Source: Alkalispirochaeta americana
Lineage (GTDB): Bacteria > Spirochaetota > Spirochaetia > DSM-27196 > Alkalispirochaetaceae
Length of the DNA stretch: 64,000 bases
Reading direction: 5' to 3'
Assembly: GCF_900156105.1 (NCBI RefSeq)
Contig: NZ_FTMS01000007.1
Coordinates: forward strand, 101,806 to 165,805
The first letter of the stretch is position 1. Every line of letters starts with the position of its first letter. Of the stretch, positions 1 to 8,588 are shown one piece after another. The position numbers and the translations under genes are program-made. The notes beneath the pieces were generated by a model. That model was given only the letters and a program-made list of their open reading frames with translations. It was not told the origin of the DNA and ran no database searches.

Positions 1-42
1 CTGCGCCGCCAGCGCCCCGTTCCCCAGGAGGTACAGGACGCT

Positions 43-1935
43 GTGGCCGCCTCGGATGCCTACTTTCCCACAGCGATCCAGAAGTTTCAGTTCTACGACA
101 AGTATTCCCGGTATAACTACGATCTTGGTCGCCGGGAAACCTGGATTGAGACGGTGGACCGGGCCGTGGAGTACCTGAAAACGCTCTCGCAGGAGCGCCT
201 GGAGCAGAAGGACTACGACCGTCTGCGTCAGGGAATCCTGGAAATGAAAGTCATGCCCTCCATGAGACTGCTGGCCATGGCAGGAGCTCCAGCCGAGCGG
301 AACAACATTGCCATTTACAACTGCTCCTACCTGCCTGTGGACGCCCTGGACTCCTTTGTAGAGGCGCTCATTATCAGCATGAACGGCTGCGGTGTGGGAT
401 ACAGCGTGGAGAGGCGCTACATTGAGTGTCTGCCCCGGGTCTTGCGCCAAACCGGGGTACACCGGGGTGCGCTGGTTGTGCAGGACACCTCCGAGGGGTG
501 GGCCGATGCGCTTCGCAGTGGTCTGGATGCCTGGTTTGCCGGTGAGGATATCACCTTTGATTTTTCCCGGGTGCGCCCAGCCGGAGCTCCTCTTCGGATA
601 AAAGGAGGAAGCGCCTCGGGACCTGAGCCGTTGCGGGTGATGCTTAACTTTGCCCGTGAACGTATCCTTGCCCGTCAGGGCGGGTTCATCACCTCCGTGG
701 ACGCCCACGATATCATGTGTGCCGTGGGTGGCGCCGCCGTCTCCGGCGGGGTGCGTCGCACCGCCATGATCTCCCTCTTTGATTACGATGATCAGGAGAT
801 GCGCCACTGCAAGGATGGTGATTTCTGGCATCACAATTCCCAGCGATGGAACGCCAACAATTCTGCCGTATGGCCCAACCGGGAGCTCTCCCAGGAGGAA
901 GTGGCCACCTTTGTGCTGGATATGGTTCGCTCCGGCCGGGGCGAGCCAGGGATCTTCAACCGCCGGGCTGCTCTGGAAAGCCGTCCGCCCCGTCGGAAGG
1001 AGGCCGAGTTTGGTACCAACCCCTGCGGCGAGATTGTCCTGCGGCCCTTCCAGTTCTGCAACCTCTCCAGCGCGATTGCCCGGGAAGAGGACACCTTCGA
1101 GACCCTGAAAGAAAAGGTCGAACTGGCCACAATCATAGGAACGATCCAGTCCATGGCCACCAACTTTCCGGGACTGCGTCCCCAGTGGCAGGAAAACTGC
1201 CAGGAGGAACGTCTTCTGGGGGTAGATCTGAATGGTCAGATGGATAGCCCCGCCTGTCAGGACCCGGATGTCCAAAGCCGTCTGCGCTACGTAGCGGTGG
1301 AGACAAACCGACGATACGCAAAAAAGCTTGGCATCAACCAGTCCGTGGCAGTAACCACGGTGAAGCCCTCGGGAAACTCGAGCCAGCTCATGAACAGCGC
1401 CTCGGGAATCCACGCCCGGTGGGCCTCCTACTACATCCGGAATGTCCGAGTTGGGGCCCACACCCCAATTTTCCACGCCCTGCGCGACGAGGGGGTCCCC
1501 ATGGATCCTGAGAACGGTCAGACCGTGGATAACGCCACCACCTGGGTGGCGCATTTTCCGGTGAAAAGCCCCGATTCGGCGGTAACGCGTCACAGCAGCA
1601 CCGCCCTGGAGCAGTGCGCATACTGGTTGCAAAACAAAGTTCACTACACCGAACACAATCCCTCCGTGACAATCACCTACCGGCCCGATGAGGTGATCGA
1701 CATTATCAAGTGGATCTGGGAACATCAGGACAAGCTGGGGGGGATGGCCTTTCTTCCCGCCAGTGATGCACAATACGAGCAAATGCCCTACGTGGAGATC
1801 ACCCAAGAGGAGTACGAGCGCCTTGAACGGACCTTTCCAGATATCGATTTTTCCCGGATCTACCGCTACGAAGACCGGGACTACACCACGGCGGCGCAGG
1901 AACTGGCCTGCCTGGCTGGCTCCTGCGAGATATAA
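43..1935 (+). CDS. nrdJ: Adenosylcobalamin-dependent ribonucleotide reductase (class II)
   Basis: Reduces ribonucleotides to deoxyribonucleotides using coenzyme B12 as the radical source. Seen: the NPCGEI motif puts the thiyl-radical Cys at about residue 328 and Glu at 330; the redox partner Cys 339 lies in FCNLSS, and Cys 94 is the other likely redox Cys. The C-terminus ends with a CxxxxC pair (623 and 628), as in monomeric class II enzymes that are re-reduced through a C-terminal dithiol. Length 630 aa is near the family size. The GTG start is preceded by AGGAGGT at 26-32. The frame stays open to the window edge, so a start slightly upstream cannot be excluded. The next gene is a Ni/Co transporter, which suits a cobalt-dependent enzyme. 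Confidence 0.9.
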   Translation: MAASDAYFPTAIQKFQFYDKYSRYNYDLGRRETWIETVDRAVEYLKTLSQERLEQKDYDRLRQGILEMKVMPSMRLLAMAGAPAERNNIAIYNCSYLPVDALDSFVEALIISMNGCGVGYSVERRYIECLPRVLRQTGVHRGALVVQDTSEGWADALRSGLDAWFAGEDITFDFSRVRPAGAPLRIKGGSASGPEPLRVMLNFARERILARQGGFITSVDAHDIMCAVGGAAVSGGVRRTAMISLFDYDDQEMRHCKDGDFWHHNSQRWNANNSAVWPNRELSQEEVATFVLDMVRSGRGEPGIFNRRAALESRPPRRKEAEFGTNPCGEIVLRPFQFCNLSSAIAREEDTFETLKEKVELATIIGTIQSMATNFPGLRPQWQENCQEERLLGVDLNGQMDSPACQDPDVQSRLRYVAVETNRRYAKKLGINQSVAVTTVKPSGNSSQLMNSASGIHARWASYYIRNVRVGAHTPIFHALRDEGVPMDPENGQTVDNATTWVAHFPVKSPDSAVTRHSSTALEQCAYWLQNKVHYTEHNPSVTITYRPDEVIDIIKWIWEHQDKLGGMAFLPASDAQYEQMPYVEITQEEYERLERTFPDIDFSRIYRYEDRDYTTAAQELACLAGSCEI

Positions 1936-2992
1936 GGCCCTCCAGGGGCTTGTAGCTGGTTTTCTCCTGGTGGGGGCGCTGGCCCCTTCCGGGGTACTGG
2001 CTCAGGCGAATCCTTTTGTAGGAACGGGTGGGGGGCGTGGCCCTGCCCCCGCCGAGGCCTCAAAAGAGGGGCCAGAAGCAAGGCCAGAAGCGAGGCCAGA
2101 AGAGGGGCCAGGAACGGAGCCGGAAAGGGCTTCTCCTGAAGTGTCCCGGCAGATCACCTTTACCGAGTATGGCCCTCCCCGAACCGCCCTGGGAGCGTGG
2201 TTGCGCACCACCCAGCGCGATCTCAGTCGCTCCCTGGCCCAAACCTTGCGGGCTGTACGTCGTGGCGAGACCTCGGGAGCTTTCTGGCTCATCCTCTCCC
2301 TGGCTTTTGCCTACGGCGTGATCCACTCGCTTTTGCCGGGACACCGGAAGGTCTTGCTGGTCTCCTACTTTATGGCTGAGACAGCGCGTCCTTTGACGGG
2401 TCTTATCGCCGGGTTCTCCCTGGCGGCAGTTCACGCCGGGGCGGCTGTGCTGGTTGTGTTGGGAGCCTACTTCCTGGTGGAGACCTCCTTGAGCGCCACC
2501 GTGGCCCAGGCAAGCATGGCGATCCACCTTACCACGTCGGTACTGGTGCTCCTGGTGGGTCTGGTGATGCTGGTCCTCAAGATCAGGGAGGCCCGCCATG
2601 GCCACGGAGAGGATCACGGCCACGAAGAAGACCACGGTTCGGGGTGTGGTTGCCAGGGAACTGCTCAGGGCGATCGCCCTGATTCCTCCCGGAAACTCCT
2701 GCCGGTGATCGTTCTCTCGGGGTTGGTCCCCTGTCCCGGCTCGTCGATGATCATGATCTTTGCGCTCTCCGTGGGAGTACTGGCTCTGGGGTTAATTGCC
2801 GTGGGAGCCTTTGCCGTGGGTATGGCCCTGTCTCTCTCGGGGGTGTGTATCGCCACCATCTTTGTTAAGGAGCGCATACATCTCCTCCTGGAGAGTCGGA
2901 GGGGCCACTCCCTTCACCACGGGATCGAGATCGGCAGCGCTGCCGCGATGGTTCTTTTCGGGCTATTCCTGGTAGCCCCCTTTGTGCTGTAG
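1763..2992 (+). CDS. NicO/RcnA-family nickel/cobalt transporter
   Basis: Membrane transporter for Ni2+ or Co2+. Seen: the family motif HSLLPGHRK after the first membrane helix, a second GLVPCPGSS motif, about six hydrophobic segments, and a metal-binding loop rich in His and ending GSGCGC. A Pro/Glu-rich stretch with a 12-base repeat (2071-2115) lies between the signal peptide and the first helix. The start is uncertain. The first ATG (1763) overlaps nrdJ by 173 bases, and the obvious signal peptide only begins near 1922, where no ATG, GTG or TTG is in frame; a non-standard start, or coupling to the nrdJ stop, is possible. It may supply cobalt for B12 or export it; the direction cannot be read from the sequence. 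Confidence 0.8.
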   Translation: MMHNTSKCPTWRSPKRSTSALNGPFQISIFPGSTATKTGTTPRRRRNWPAWLAPARYKALQGLVAGFLLVGALAPSGVLAQANPFVGTGGGRGPAPAEASKEGPEARPEARPEEGPGTEPERASPEVSRQITFTEYGPPRTALGAWLRTTQRDLSRSLAQTLRAVRRGETSGAFWLILSLAFAYGVIHSLLPGHRKVLLVSYFMAETARPLTGLIAGFSLAAVHAGAAVLVVLGAYFLVETSLSATVAQASMAIHLTTSVLVLLVGLVMLVLKIREARHGHGEDHGHEEDHGSGCGCQGTAQGDRPDSSRKLLPVIVLSGLVPCPGSSMIMIFALSVGVLALGLIAVGAFAVGMALSLSGVCIATIFVKERIHLLLESRRGHSLHHGIEIGSAAAMVLFGLFLVAPFVL

Positions 2993-4120
2993 CGCTTTGG
3001 GGGAGCCCAGGGGGTGTTCGTTCCCGCAGGAGCAGGCTACAAAGAGGGAATATTCCGGGGCTGTCCGCTCAAAGCGGTCGGCCACACCGGGGGTCAGGAT
3101 AATCCGGTTGTCCTCGGTGGCTATGATCGCCTCGTAGCCGGGCAGTTCCTCCATGAGATCCAGTCCTGTCTCAAGACCCATGACAAAGATGGCCGTCGAG
3201 AGGGCATCGGTGATGATTGCCCGGGGCCCCACCACGGTGACGCTGGTCAGGCCCGAATCGCTGGGGTAGCCTGTGGAGGGATCAAAAATGTGGTGGTATC
3301 GAAGGCCCTCTTCCTCGAAGAACCGTTCATAGGCCCCGGAGCTGACCACGCTCTCGTCACGGGAGGAGAGGACTCCCAGGTATTGGTCCCGCTGTCCTCC
3401 CGGGTGCTGGAGGCCGATGCGCCAGGGGGTTCCCCGGGGGTGTTCTCCCACCGTTACAATATCGCCACCGTAGTCCAGAAGGGCATGCTTTACCCCGGCT
3501 TCTCTCAAAAGGCGAGCTCCCTCGTCGGCGGCATACCCCTTGGCGATTCCTCCCACATCGAGCGCCATCCCGGAGCGAGGCAGAAAAACCGTTTCCGCCT
3601 TCGTGTCCAGCACGACGTCGCTGAAACCGATAGCTGGCTGAACCCGGAGAACCTCTTCCTTGGGTGGCACCGAGGCCGCTTCGGTTCCCATGCCCCAGAG
3701 CGCTATCAGCGGGGCAATGGTGATATCGAAGGCGCCTCCGGTGAGCTCTCCCACCTTGAGCCCCTCCCGGATCACCAGAAAGGTATCGGGCGAGACCGCC
3801 ACAGGACGATGACCGGCGTGACGGTTCACCTCCATGATTTCCGTGGTATCGTACTCTGCCTGGTTGATACTCATCCGATTCTGAATCTCCCGGGTTCGTT
3901 CAAAGGCCTCGTCCAGGGCCTGACGAGGATTCGGGGCCTCGAAGATGGTGATCGTCACAGCCGTTCCCAGAAGAAATTCCGTCTGGGAGCGCCTGGCCGA
4001 GGCCGCAGGAGAGCAACTCCACAGGAGCGGAGTTGCCAAAAGAAGGATTGCCAGAAGAGGTGTGTTCCGAAGACAGGGTGCCTGGAATAGAGAAAAAGCT
4101 CGGAGGTCGGATACTCGCAT
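2963..4120 (-). CDS. apbE: FAD:protein FMN transferase (ApbE), lipoprotein
   Basis: Attaches FMN covalently to threonine of flavoproteins such as Na+-NQR or RNF subunits, outside the cytoplasmic membrane. Seen: a lipoprotein signal ending LLWSC, then ApbE landmarks GGIAKGYA, IFDPSTGYP and ALSTAIFVMG in order; 385 aa is slightly long because of the leader. The ATG at 4120 is chosen because a promoter (GTGACA, 17 bases, TATACC) ends 6 bases before it, so the mRNA is probably leaderless. The open frame continues upstream into a 7-base repeat that I take as non-coding. The 3' end overlaps the converging NicO gene by 30 bases. No NQR or RNF genes are in the window. Confidence 0.9.
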   Translation of the reverse strand: MRVSDLRAFSLFQAPCLRNTPLLAILLLATPLLWSCSPAASARRSQTEFLLGTAVTITIFEAPNPRQALDEAFERTREIQNRMSINQAEYDTTEIMEVNRHAGHRPVAVSPDTFLVIREGLKVGELTGGAFDITIAPLIALWGMGTEAASVPPKEEVLRVQPAIGFSDVVLDTKAETVFLPRSGMALDVGGIAKGYAADEGARLLREAGVKHALLDYGGDIVTVGEHPRGTPWRIGLQHPGGQRDQYLGVLSSRDESVVSSGAYERFFEEEGLRYHHIFDPSTGYPSDSGLTSVTVVGPRAIITDALSTAIFVMGLETGLDLMEELPGYEAIIATEDNRIILTPGVADRFERTAPEYSLFVACSCGNEHPLGSPKALQHKGGYQE

Positions 4121-4126
4121 TCCTCT

Positions 4127-4155
4127 GGTATACGCCAAAACAGGAGAATTGTCAC
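4127..4155 (-). promoter_or_regulatory. apbE promoter, probably leaderless
   Basis: On the minus strand, a GTGACA -35 (4150-4155), a 17-base spacer and a TATACC -10 (4127-4132). The apbE ATG begins 6 bases after the -10, close to the expected transcription start. The AGAGGA directly abutting the ATG is too close to act as a normal ribosome site. Confidence 0.5.
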
Positions 4156-4178
4156 CCGGAGTATTCTGGGCTACACTC

Positions 4179-4234
4179 GGTGCCCGGTGCCCGGTGCCCG
4201 GTGCCCGGTGCCCGGTGCCCGGTGCCCGGTGCCC
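4179..4234. repeat. (GGTGCCC)8 tandem heptamer repeat
   Basis: Eight perfect 7-base units between the divergent apbE and uppP genes, upstream of both promoters. The unit is not a multiple of three and the tract lies outside the likely coding regions. Changes in copy number would alter spacing by about two-thirds of a helical turn per unit. Confidence 0.95.
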
Positions 4235-4295
4235 TCCGGTATGTCCGGTCCGGGCGTTCCGATATGTGCTCATGATAAGGAGAACCTGACAACAT

Positions 4296-5093
4296 ATGAA
4301 CTTCTGGCAATCGATACTGCTTGGAATTGTCCAAGGAATCAGCGAGTTTATCCCCATCAGCAGCTCGGGCCACCTGGTGGTGATGCGCGCTGTTTTGGGA
4401 ATAGGGGAAATCCCCCTGGTCTATGACGTGGTTTTGCACATCGCCACCCTTATTGTGGTGCTGGTCTTTTTCCGGGAACGGATCATGCGCATGACAGCGG
4501 CCCTTCTGCGGTGGTGCGCCAGACGATCCCGTCAGGAGGATGCCCAGGAACTGAAGCTGACCTTCCTGGTGGTTCTTGCCACGATGGTTACTGTGGCGAT
4601 CGCCCTGGTGATACGCCCCCTGGAGCTGCATAACGAACCCCGGATCACGGCGGGAGCCTTCCTGGTAACGGCGGCACTCCTGGCGGTAGCTCACCTGGCA
4701 AAGGGACGAACCGGTTTCGATGGAATCGGCCGGCGTCACGCCCTGGTGGTGGGGGCCGTTCAGGGGCTCGCGGTTATTCCCGGCATATCCCGCTCGGGGA
4801 GCACCATCACCGCAGCGTTGCATTCAGGGATTTCCCGCGAGCAGGCGGGGGAGTTCTCCTTTCTGCTCTCGATCCCCGCCATTCTGGGAGCGATGGTGCT
4901 GGAGATGCGCCATCTGGGAGAGCTGGGAGAAATGGTCAGTCCCATGGCGATGGCCGGGGGCTTTCTGGCCTCCCTGGTCTTCGGATTCCTCTCGCTCTCG
5001 CTTCTGGTCCGCCTGATCCAGGGAGGCAAACTCTGGGTTTTCAGCCTCTATCTGGTGCCGTTGGGCCTTTGGGGGCTCTTTGCCCTGACCTGA
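4296..5093 (+). CDS. uppP: Undecaprenyl-diphosphate phosphatase (UppP/BacA)
   Basis: Integral membrane enzyme that dephosphorylates undecaprenyl pyrophosphate, recycling the lipid carrier for cell-wall synthesis and giving bacitracin tolerance. Seen: the N-terminal motif EFIPISSSGH with the catalytic Glu, the second motif PGISRSGSTI, about eight membrane helices and 265 aa, the usual family length. The start is ATG at 4296. The stop codon falls inside a CTGAC repeat that supplies TGA in several frames. Confidence 0.95.
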   Translation: MNFWQSILLGIVQGISEFIPISSSGHLVVMRAVLGIGEIPLVYDVVLHIATLIVVLVFFRERIMRMTAALLRWCARRSRQEDAQELKLTFLVVLATMVTVAIALVIRPLELHNEPRITAGAFLVTAALLAVAHLAKGRTGFDGIGRRHALVVGAVQGLAVIPGISRSGSTITAALHSGISREQAGEFSFLLSIPAILGAMVLEMRHLGELGEMVSPMAMAGGFLASLVFGFLSLSLLVRLIQGGKLWVFSLYLVPLGLWGLFALT

Positions 5094-5114
5094 CCTGACC
5101 TGACCTGACCTGAC
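5085..5114. repeat. (CTGAC)6 pentamer repeat spanning the uppP stop
   Basis: Six perfect CTGAC units followed by degenerate CTGAT and CTGGA. The first unit is the last Leu codon of uppP and the second contains its TGA stop. Because the period is 5, TGA recurs in all three frames, so length changes here would have little effect on the protein. Confidence 0.95.
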
Positions 5115-5135
5115 CTGATCTGGACCGGGCCCTGG

Positions 5136-6392
5136 CTAGATGTCCTCCGGTGCCGTGCCCAGAAGCAGGCTCGAGTTGTGTCCCCCAAAGCCGAAGGAGT
5201 TTGACAGAGCCCTGGAAAAGGAGGTCTTCACGGTCTCCCGGGGCAGGTTCAGGGTTGGCAGCTCCGGGTCGGGGTTCATCAGGTTCAGGTTGGCCGGAAT
5301 TGTTTGCTCCCGCAAAGCCTGGGTGATGATCACCGCCTCAAGCCCGGCAGCGGCTCCCAGAAGGTGGCCGTGGTAGGACTTGGTGGACCCCACCAGAGGC
5401 GTGTGGGCCGCATCGCCCAGGGCAGCAGCGATTCCCTTCAACTCCGCGATATCTCCCACGGGGGTCGAGGTTCCGTGGGTGTTGATGTAGCCCAGCTCCC
5501 CGGGCGTAACCCCGGCCTGGTTCAAGGCCATCTTCATGGAGAGAGCCGCTCCTCTTCCTTCGGGGTCCGGGGCCACCACATCGTAGGCGTCGCCCGACAT
5601 CCCGCAGGAGAGAACTTCTGCCAGAATGGGTGCGCCCCTGCGCCGGGCGTGGTCGTAGTTTTCCAGAATCAGGGTTGCTCCGCCCTCGCTCAGGACAAAG
5701 CCGTCCCGATCCGTGTCGTAGGGACGCGATGCTGTTTCGGGAGAATCGTTGCGGGTGGAGAGGGCCTGCATATTCCCGAAGCCGGCAATGGACATCTCGA
5801 TCAGGGCTCCTTCGCTACCGCCGGCGATCATCACCTCGGCCATGCCGCTGCGGAGCACCATGAAGGCCATGGCAATAGCGTGGTTCGCCGAGGCACAGGC
5901 CGTCTGGAGAGAGAGGTTCGGTCCCGTAGCTCCCCAGAGCATGCTCAACGTCCCCGCTGCAATATTGCCAATGGACATGGGGACGTAGAAGGGGCTCACC
6001 CTGCGGTGGCCGCGTTCTTTCAGGGCCAGGGAGTTTTCGTGCTGGATTCCCAGACCACCCACACCGCTCCCGTAGGAGATGCCGATTGTGCTTTTGTCCT
6101 TGATAGTTTCCAGTCCTGCTTGCAGACCCGCCTCATGGGTGGCCGCTGCAGCGTAGTGGCAGAAGGGAGCCATCCGTTTTGCTTTCTTTGCCAGATCACC
6201 GGAGAAGTAGTCCCGGTAATCGAAATCCTTCACCTCCCCGGCAATCTGCGTAGGCAGGTGCGAGGCGTCAAAACGCGTGATGGGGCCGATCCCTGAACGG
6301 CCTGCCAGGAGGGCCTCCCAGGTTTTTTCAACAGAATTTCCCAGGGGATTCACTGTCCCCATACCGGTAATAACGACTCTTCTCTGGTTCAT
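5136..6392 (-). CDS. fabF: Beta-ketoacyl-ACP synthase II
   Basis: Condenses malonyl-ACP with a growing acyl-ACP in fatty-acid elongation. Seen: the active-site Cys at about residue 166 in the QTACASAN motif, the two catalytic His in NTHGTSTPVGD and KSYHGHLLGA, and a Gly-rich C-terminal NSFGFGGHNSS. Length is 418 aa. The start at 6392 is preferred over the ATG eight codons upstream because GGGAGGA lies 4 bases before it. It stands alone, with no acpP or fabG beside it. Confidence 0.95.
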   Translation of the reverse strand: MNQRRVVITGMGTVNPLGNSVEKTWEALLAGRSGIGPITRFDASHLPTQIAGEVKDFDYRDYFSGDLAKKAKRMAPFCHYAAAATHEAGLQAGLETIKDKSTIGISYGSGVGGLGIQHENSLALKERGHRRVSPFYVPMSIGNIAAGTLSMLWGATGPNLSLQTACASANHAIAMAFMVLRSGMAEVMIAGGSEGALIEMSIAGFGNMQALSTRNDSPETASRPYDTDRDGFVLSEGGATLILENYDHARRRGAPILAEVLSCGMSGDAYDVVAPDPEGRGAALSMKMALNQAGVTPGELGYINTHGTSTPVGDIAELKGIAAALGDAAHTPLVGSTKSYHGHLLGAAAGLEAVIITQALREQTIPANLNLMNPDPELPTLNLPRETVKTSFSRALSNSFGFGGHNSSLLLGTAPEDI

Positions 6393-6484
6393 CAAATCCT
6401 CCCGTGAGGTTATCATGATGATTTGCTGGTGCTTTGTCCTTCGGGATAATCGCTTTTTGTTGTGCTATTGTCTGATTAGAGAGG

Positions 6485-7321
6485 ATGCCGATCGTGAAAT
6501 TGCTCTTTTTCATTCGCTCCATGGAAATCACCTCGCGAATTCTGGGATCGGGAACAGAGAACGATCCTGGCACCCATGAGCTGATTTTCTGCAAGCGGGG
6601 CAGGGGAACCCTGATCCATCGAAGTAATTCCGTAGAGATCCAGGAAGGGAGCCTCCTTTTTAACCCCCGGGGACGTCTTGTGGCCAGTGAGGGGCTGCTC
6701 ACGGTGGTGCAGATTCTCTTTGCCGAGGAACTCTTTTCTCCCCAGGTGAACATGGACCGGGAAGCCCTCTACGTTCTGGGGATCGTGAAGATCCACGCCC
6801 GAAGGCAGAATCACATCGCCCTCTCGCGCATCGGCAGCGAGCGCATGAACTCCCTCATGGCGGGAATGCTCTGGGAATACCAGAACCGCTACCGGGGCTA
6901 CTCCTGGGCGATCCGGTTAAAACTCATTGGACTGCTGATCACGCTCATGCGGGACACCCGGTTCGACGTCTCCATCAAGGGGCTCAAACCCTGGTCAAGC
7001 ACCCGCATTCAGGATGCTGTGCTTTATCTCAACACGGACTACATGAACCCCATCAGCGTAGAGGATGTGCTGGAATCCTGCGGCCTCAGCCGAAGTCACT
7101 TTCATGCGCTTTTCAAGCGGGAGACGGGCCAGACCTTTGTGGAGTATCTCTCGGCACTGCGCTGCACCCGGGCAGCGGAACTCCTGGTGACCACGGAAAA
7201 AACGGTTCTCCAGATCGCTACGGAATCGGGGTTCAACAATCTGAGCCACTTCTATCACGTCTTCCGCCGGCGCTACGGCATGAGCCCGGGGCAGTATCGC
7301 CACCGCCAGCACCTGGCGTAA
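6485..7321 (+). CDS. AraC-family transcriptional regulator
   Basis: DNA-binding regulator. The N-terminal half looks like a small cupin sensor (residues about 25-100); the C-terminal 100 residues hold the two AraC helix-turn-helix units, ending with the family signature FNNLSHFYHVFRRRYGMSP. The start is uncertain: the ATG at 6485 has a poor ribosome site, and the ATG at 6521 would also fit a cupin start. It is divergent from fabF and precedes a FIST/histidine-kinase group, either of which it might control. The ligand is unknown. Confidence 0.85.
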   Translation: MPIVKLLFFIRSMEITSRILGSGTENDPGTHELIFCKRGRGTLIHRSNSVEIQEGSLLFNPRGRLVASEGLLTVVQILFAEELFSPQVNMDREALYVLGIVKIHARRQNHIALSRIGSERMNSLMAGMLWEYQNRYRGYSWAIRLKLIGLLITLMRDTRFDVSIKGLKPWSSTRIQDAVLYLNTDYMNPISVEDVLESCGLSRSHFHALFKRETGQTFVEYLSALRCTRAAELLVTTEKTVLQIATESGFNNLSHFYHVFRRRYGMSPGQYRHRQHLA

Positions 7322-7406
7322 AATACTCCGAATGTTCCCGTGAAAAGAGCGGAGAAATCAACTATCATGTGAAGAGAAGGCATCGGAAGAATAAGGAGAT
7401 ACCTCT

Positions 7407-8588
7407 GTGATCATTGAAACAGACCGAAGCGGCGGGGTGAAGGAGCTGGAAGAGCTCCTGGAACGAGTTTCCTCCAGACCGGGCGTAGAGGGTCTCCTGG
7501 TTCTTGCCTGCGGCGAGAATGGCTTCACCCCGGAGGATCTGAACCCTCTGCTTTGGCGCCAGAACCTGCCCCTGGCGGGGGGAATCTTTCCGGCCATCCT
7601 CCGGGGGGCAGAGAAGCTGGAACGCGGTACCATCGTGGCTGGCCTGGGGGCACCCCTGCGAACCCTGGTTGTCCCCGGGTTGAGCGACCCCGATATTGAT
7701 TTTACCCGCCACCTGGAGGAAGCCCTGGAGATTGAGGGGCCCTCGCCCCCGGGGCTCGATGCTCCCACGGTACTGGTTCTGCTGGACGGCCTGGCCCGAC
7801 GCATAGAGCCCTTTGTGGAGGCTCTTTACGGACTTCTGGGGATAGGCCGGACCTACCTGGGAGGTGGCGCTGGCACCCTGGCGATGGATCGATCGCCCAT
7901 GATCATCTGCAACCAGGGGCTTTTGGCCGATGCTGCCCTGGTGGGCTTTCTGGACGTACCATCATCCCTGGGGGTGAGCCACGGCTGGAACCCCGTGGCA
8001 GGGCCTTTCCGGGTAACTTCCTCCCGGGGTACTACCGTGGAAACCCTGGACTGGAAACCGGCCTTCCAGGTCTACCGTCAGGTTCTTGAGCGGCTGGGTG
8101 TCCACAGCATAGACCCGGAGGATTTCTTTGCCGCCTCCCGTTCCTATCCTTTCGGAATTGCCCGGGTGGGGGCCGAGCGGGTGGTGCGGGATCCCTACCA
8201 GCTTCACCCCGACGGATCTCTTACCTGCGTGGGCGCGGTACGGCAAGGCTCCTTTGTTCACATTCTCCATGGTGACCGGCACTCTCTTGTCTCGGCTGCC
8301 GCCGAAGCGCGTCGGATCAGTCAGCGTTTCCAGCCCGGCCCCGGTGGAACCCGTCTCTTCTTTGATTGTATCTCCCGGGTGCTCTTTCTCAAGGAGTGCT
8401 ATGCCGAAGAACTCTCGGCGGTTCACGATCCCTTGCAACCCCTGGTTGGAGCGTGCAGCATCGGAGAAATAGCCAACAACGGTCACAGCTATCTGGAATT
8501 CTACAACATGACCTCCGTGGTGGCCGATCTGGCAGCCGATCTGGCAGAGGTTCAGCCGATCCCAGACAGGCAGGAGCACGAGCCGTGA
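7407..8588 (+). CDS. FIST-domain sensory protein
   Basis: Stand-alone FIST_N plus FIST_C protein (393 aa), a cytoplasmic sensory domain proposed to bind small ligands such as amino acids. Seen: an N-terminal half with the GLLVLACGENGF strand, a central AFQVY segment where FIST_C begins, and the terminal IANNGHSYLEFYNMTSVV motif typical of FIST_C. The GTG start has AAGGAG 8 bases upstream. It ends in a GTGA overlap with the next gene, a histidine kinase lacking a membrane sensor, so FIST probably supplies its signal. Confidence 0.85.
   Translation: MIIETDRSGGVKELEELLERVSSRPGVEGLLVLACGENGFTPEDLNPLLWRQNLPLAGGIFPAILRGAEKLERGTIVAGLGAPLRTLVVPGLSDPDIDFTRHLEEALEIEGPSPPGLDAPTVLVLLDGLARRIEPFVEALYGLLGIGRTYLGGGAGTLAMDRSPMIICNQGLLADAALVGFLDVPSSLGVSHGWNPVAGPFRVTSSRGTTVETLDWKPAFQVYRQVLERLGVHSIDPEDFFAASRSYPFGIARVGAERVVRDPYQLHPDGSLTCVGAVRQGSFVHILHGDRHSLVSAAAEARRISQRFQPGPGGTRLFFDCISRVLFLKECYAEELSAVHDPLQPLVGACSIGEIANNGHSYLEFYNMTSVVADLAADLAEVQPIPDRQEHEP

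Noticed and set aside
4179..4234. Possible CRISPR array or coding repeat (GTGHRAP) in the long minus-strand frame
   Set aside because: Units are contiguous with no spacers, and the apbE signal peptide and promoter place the real start downstream at 4120.
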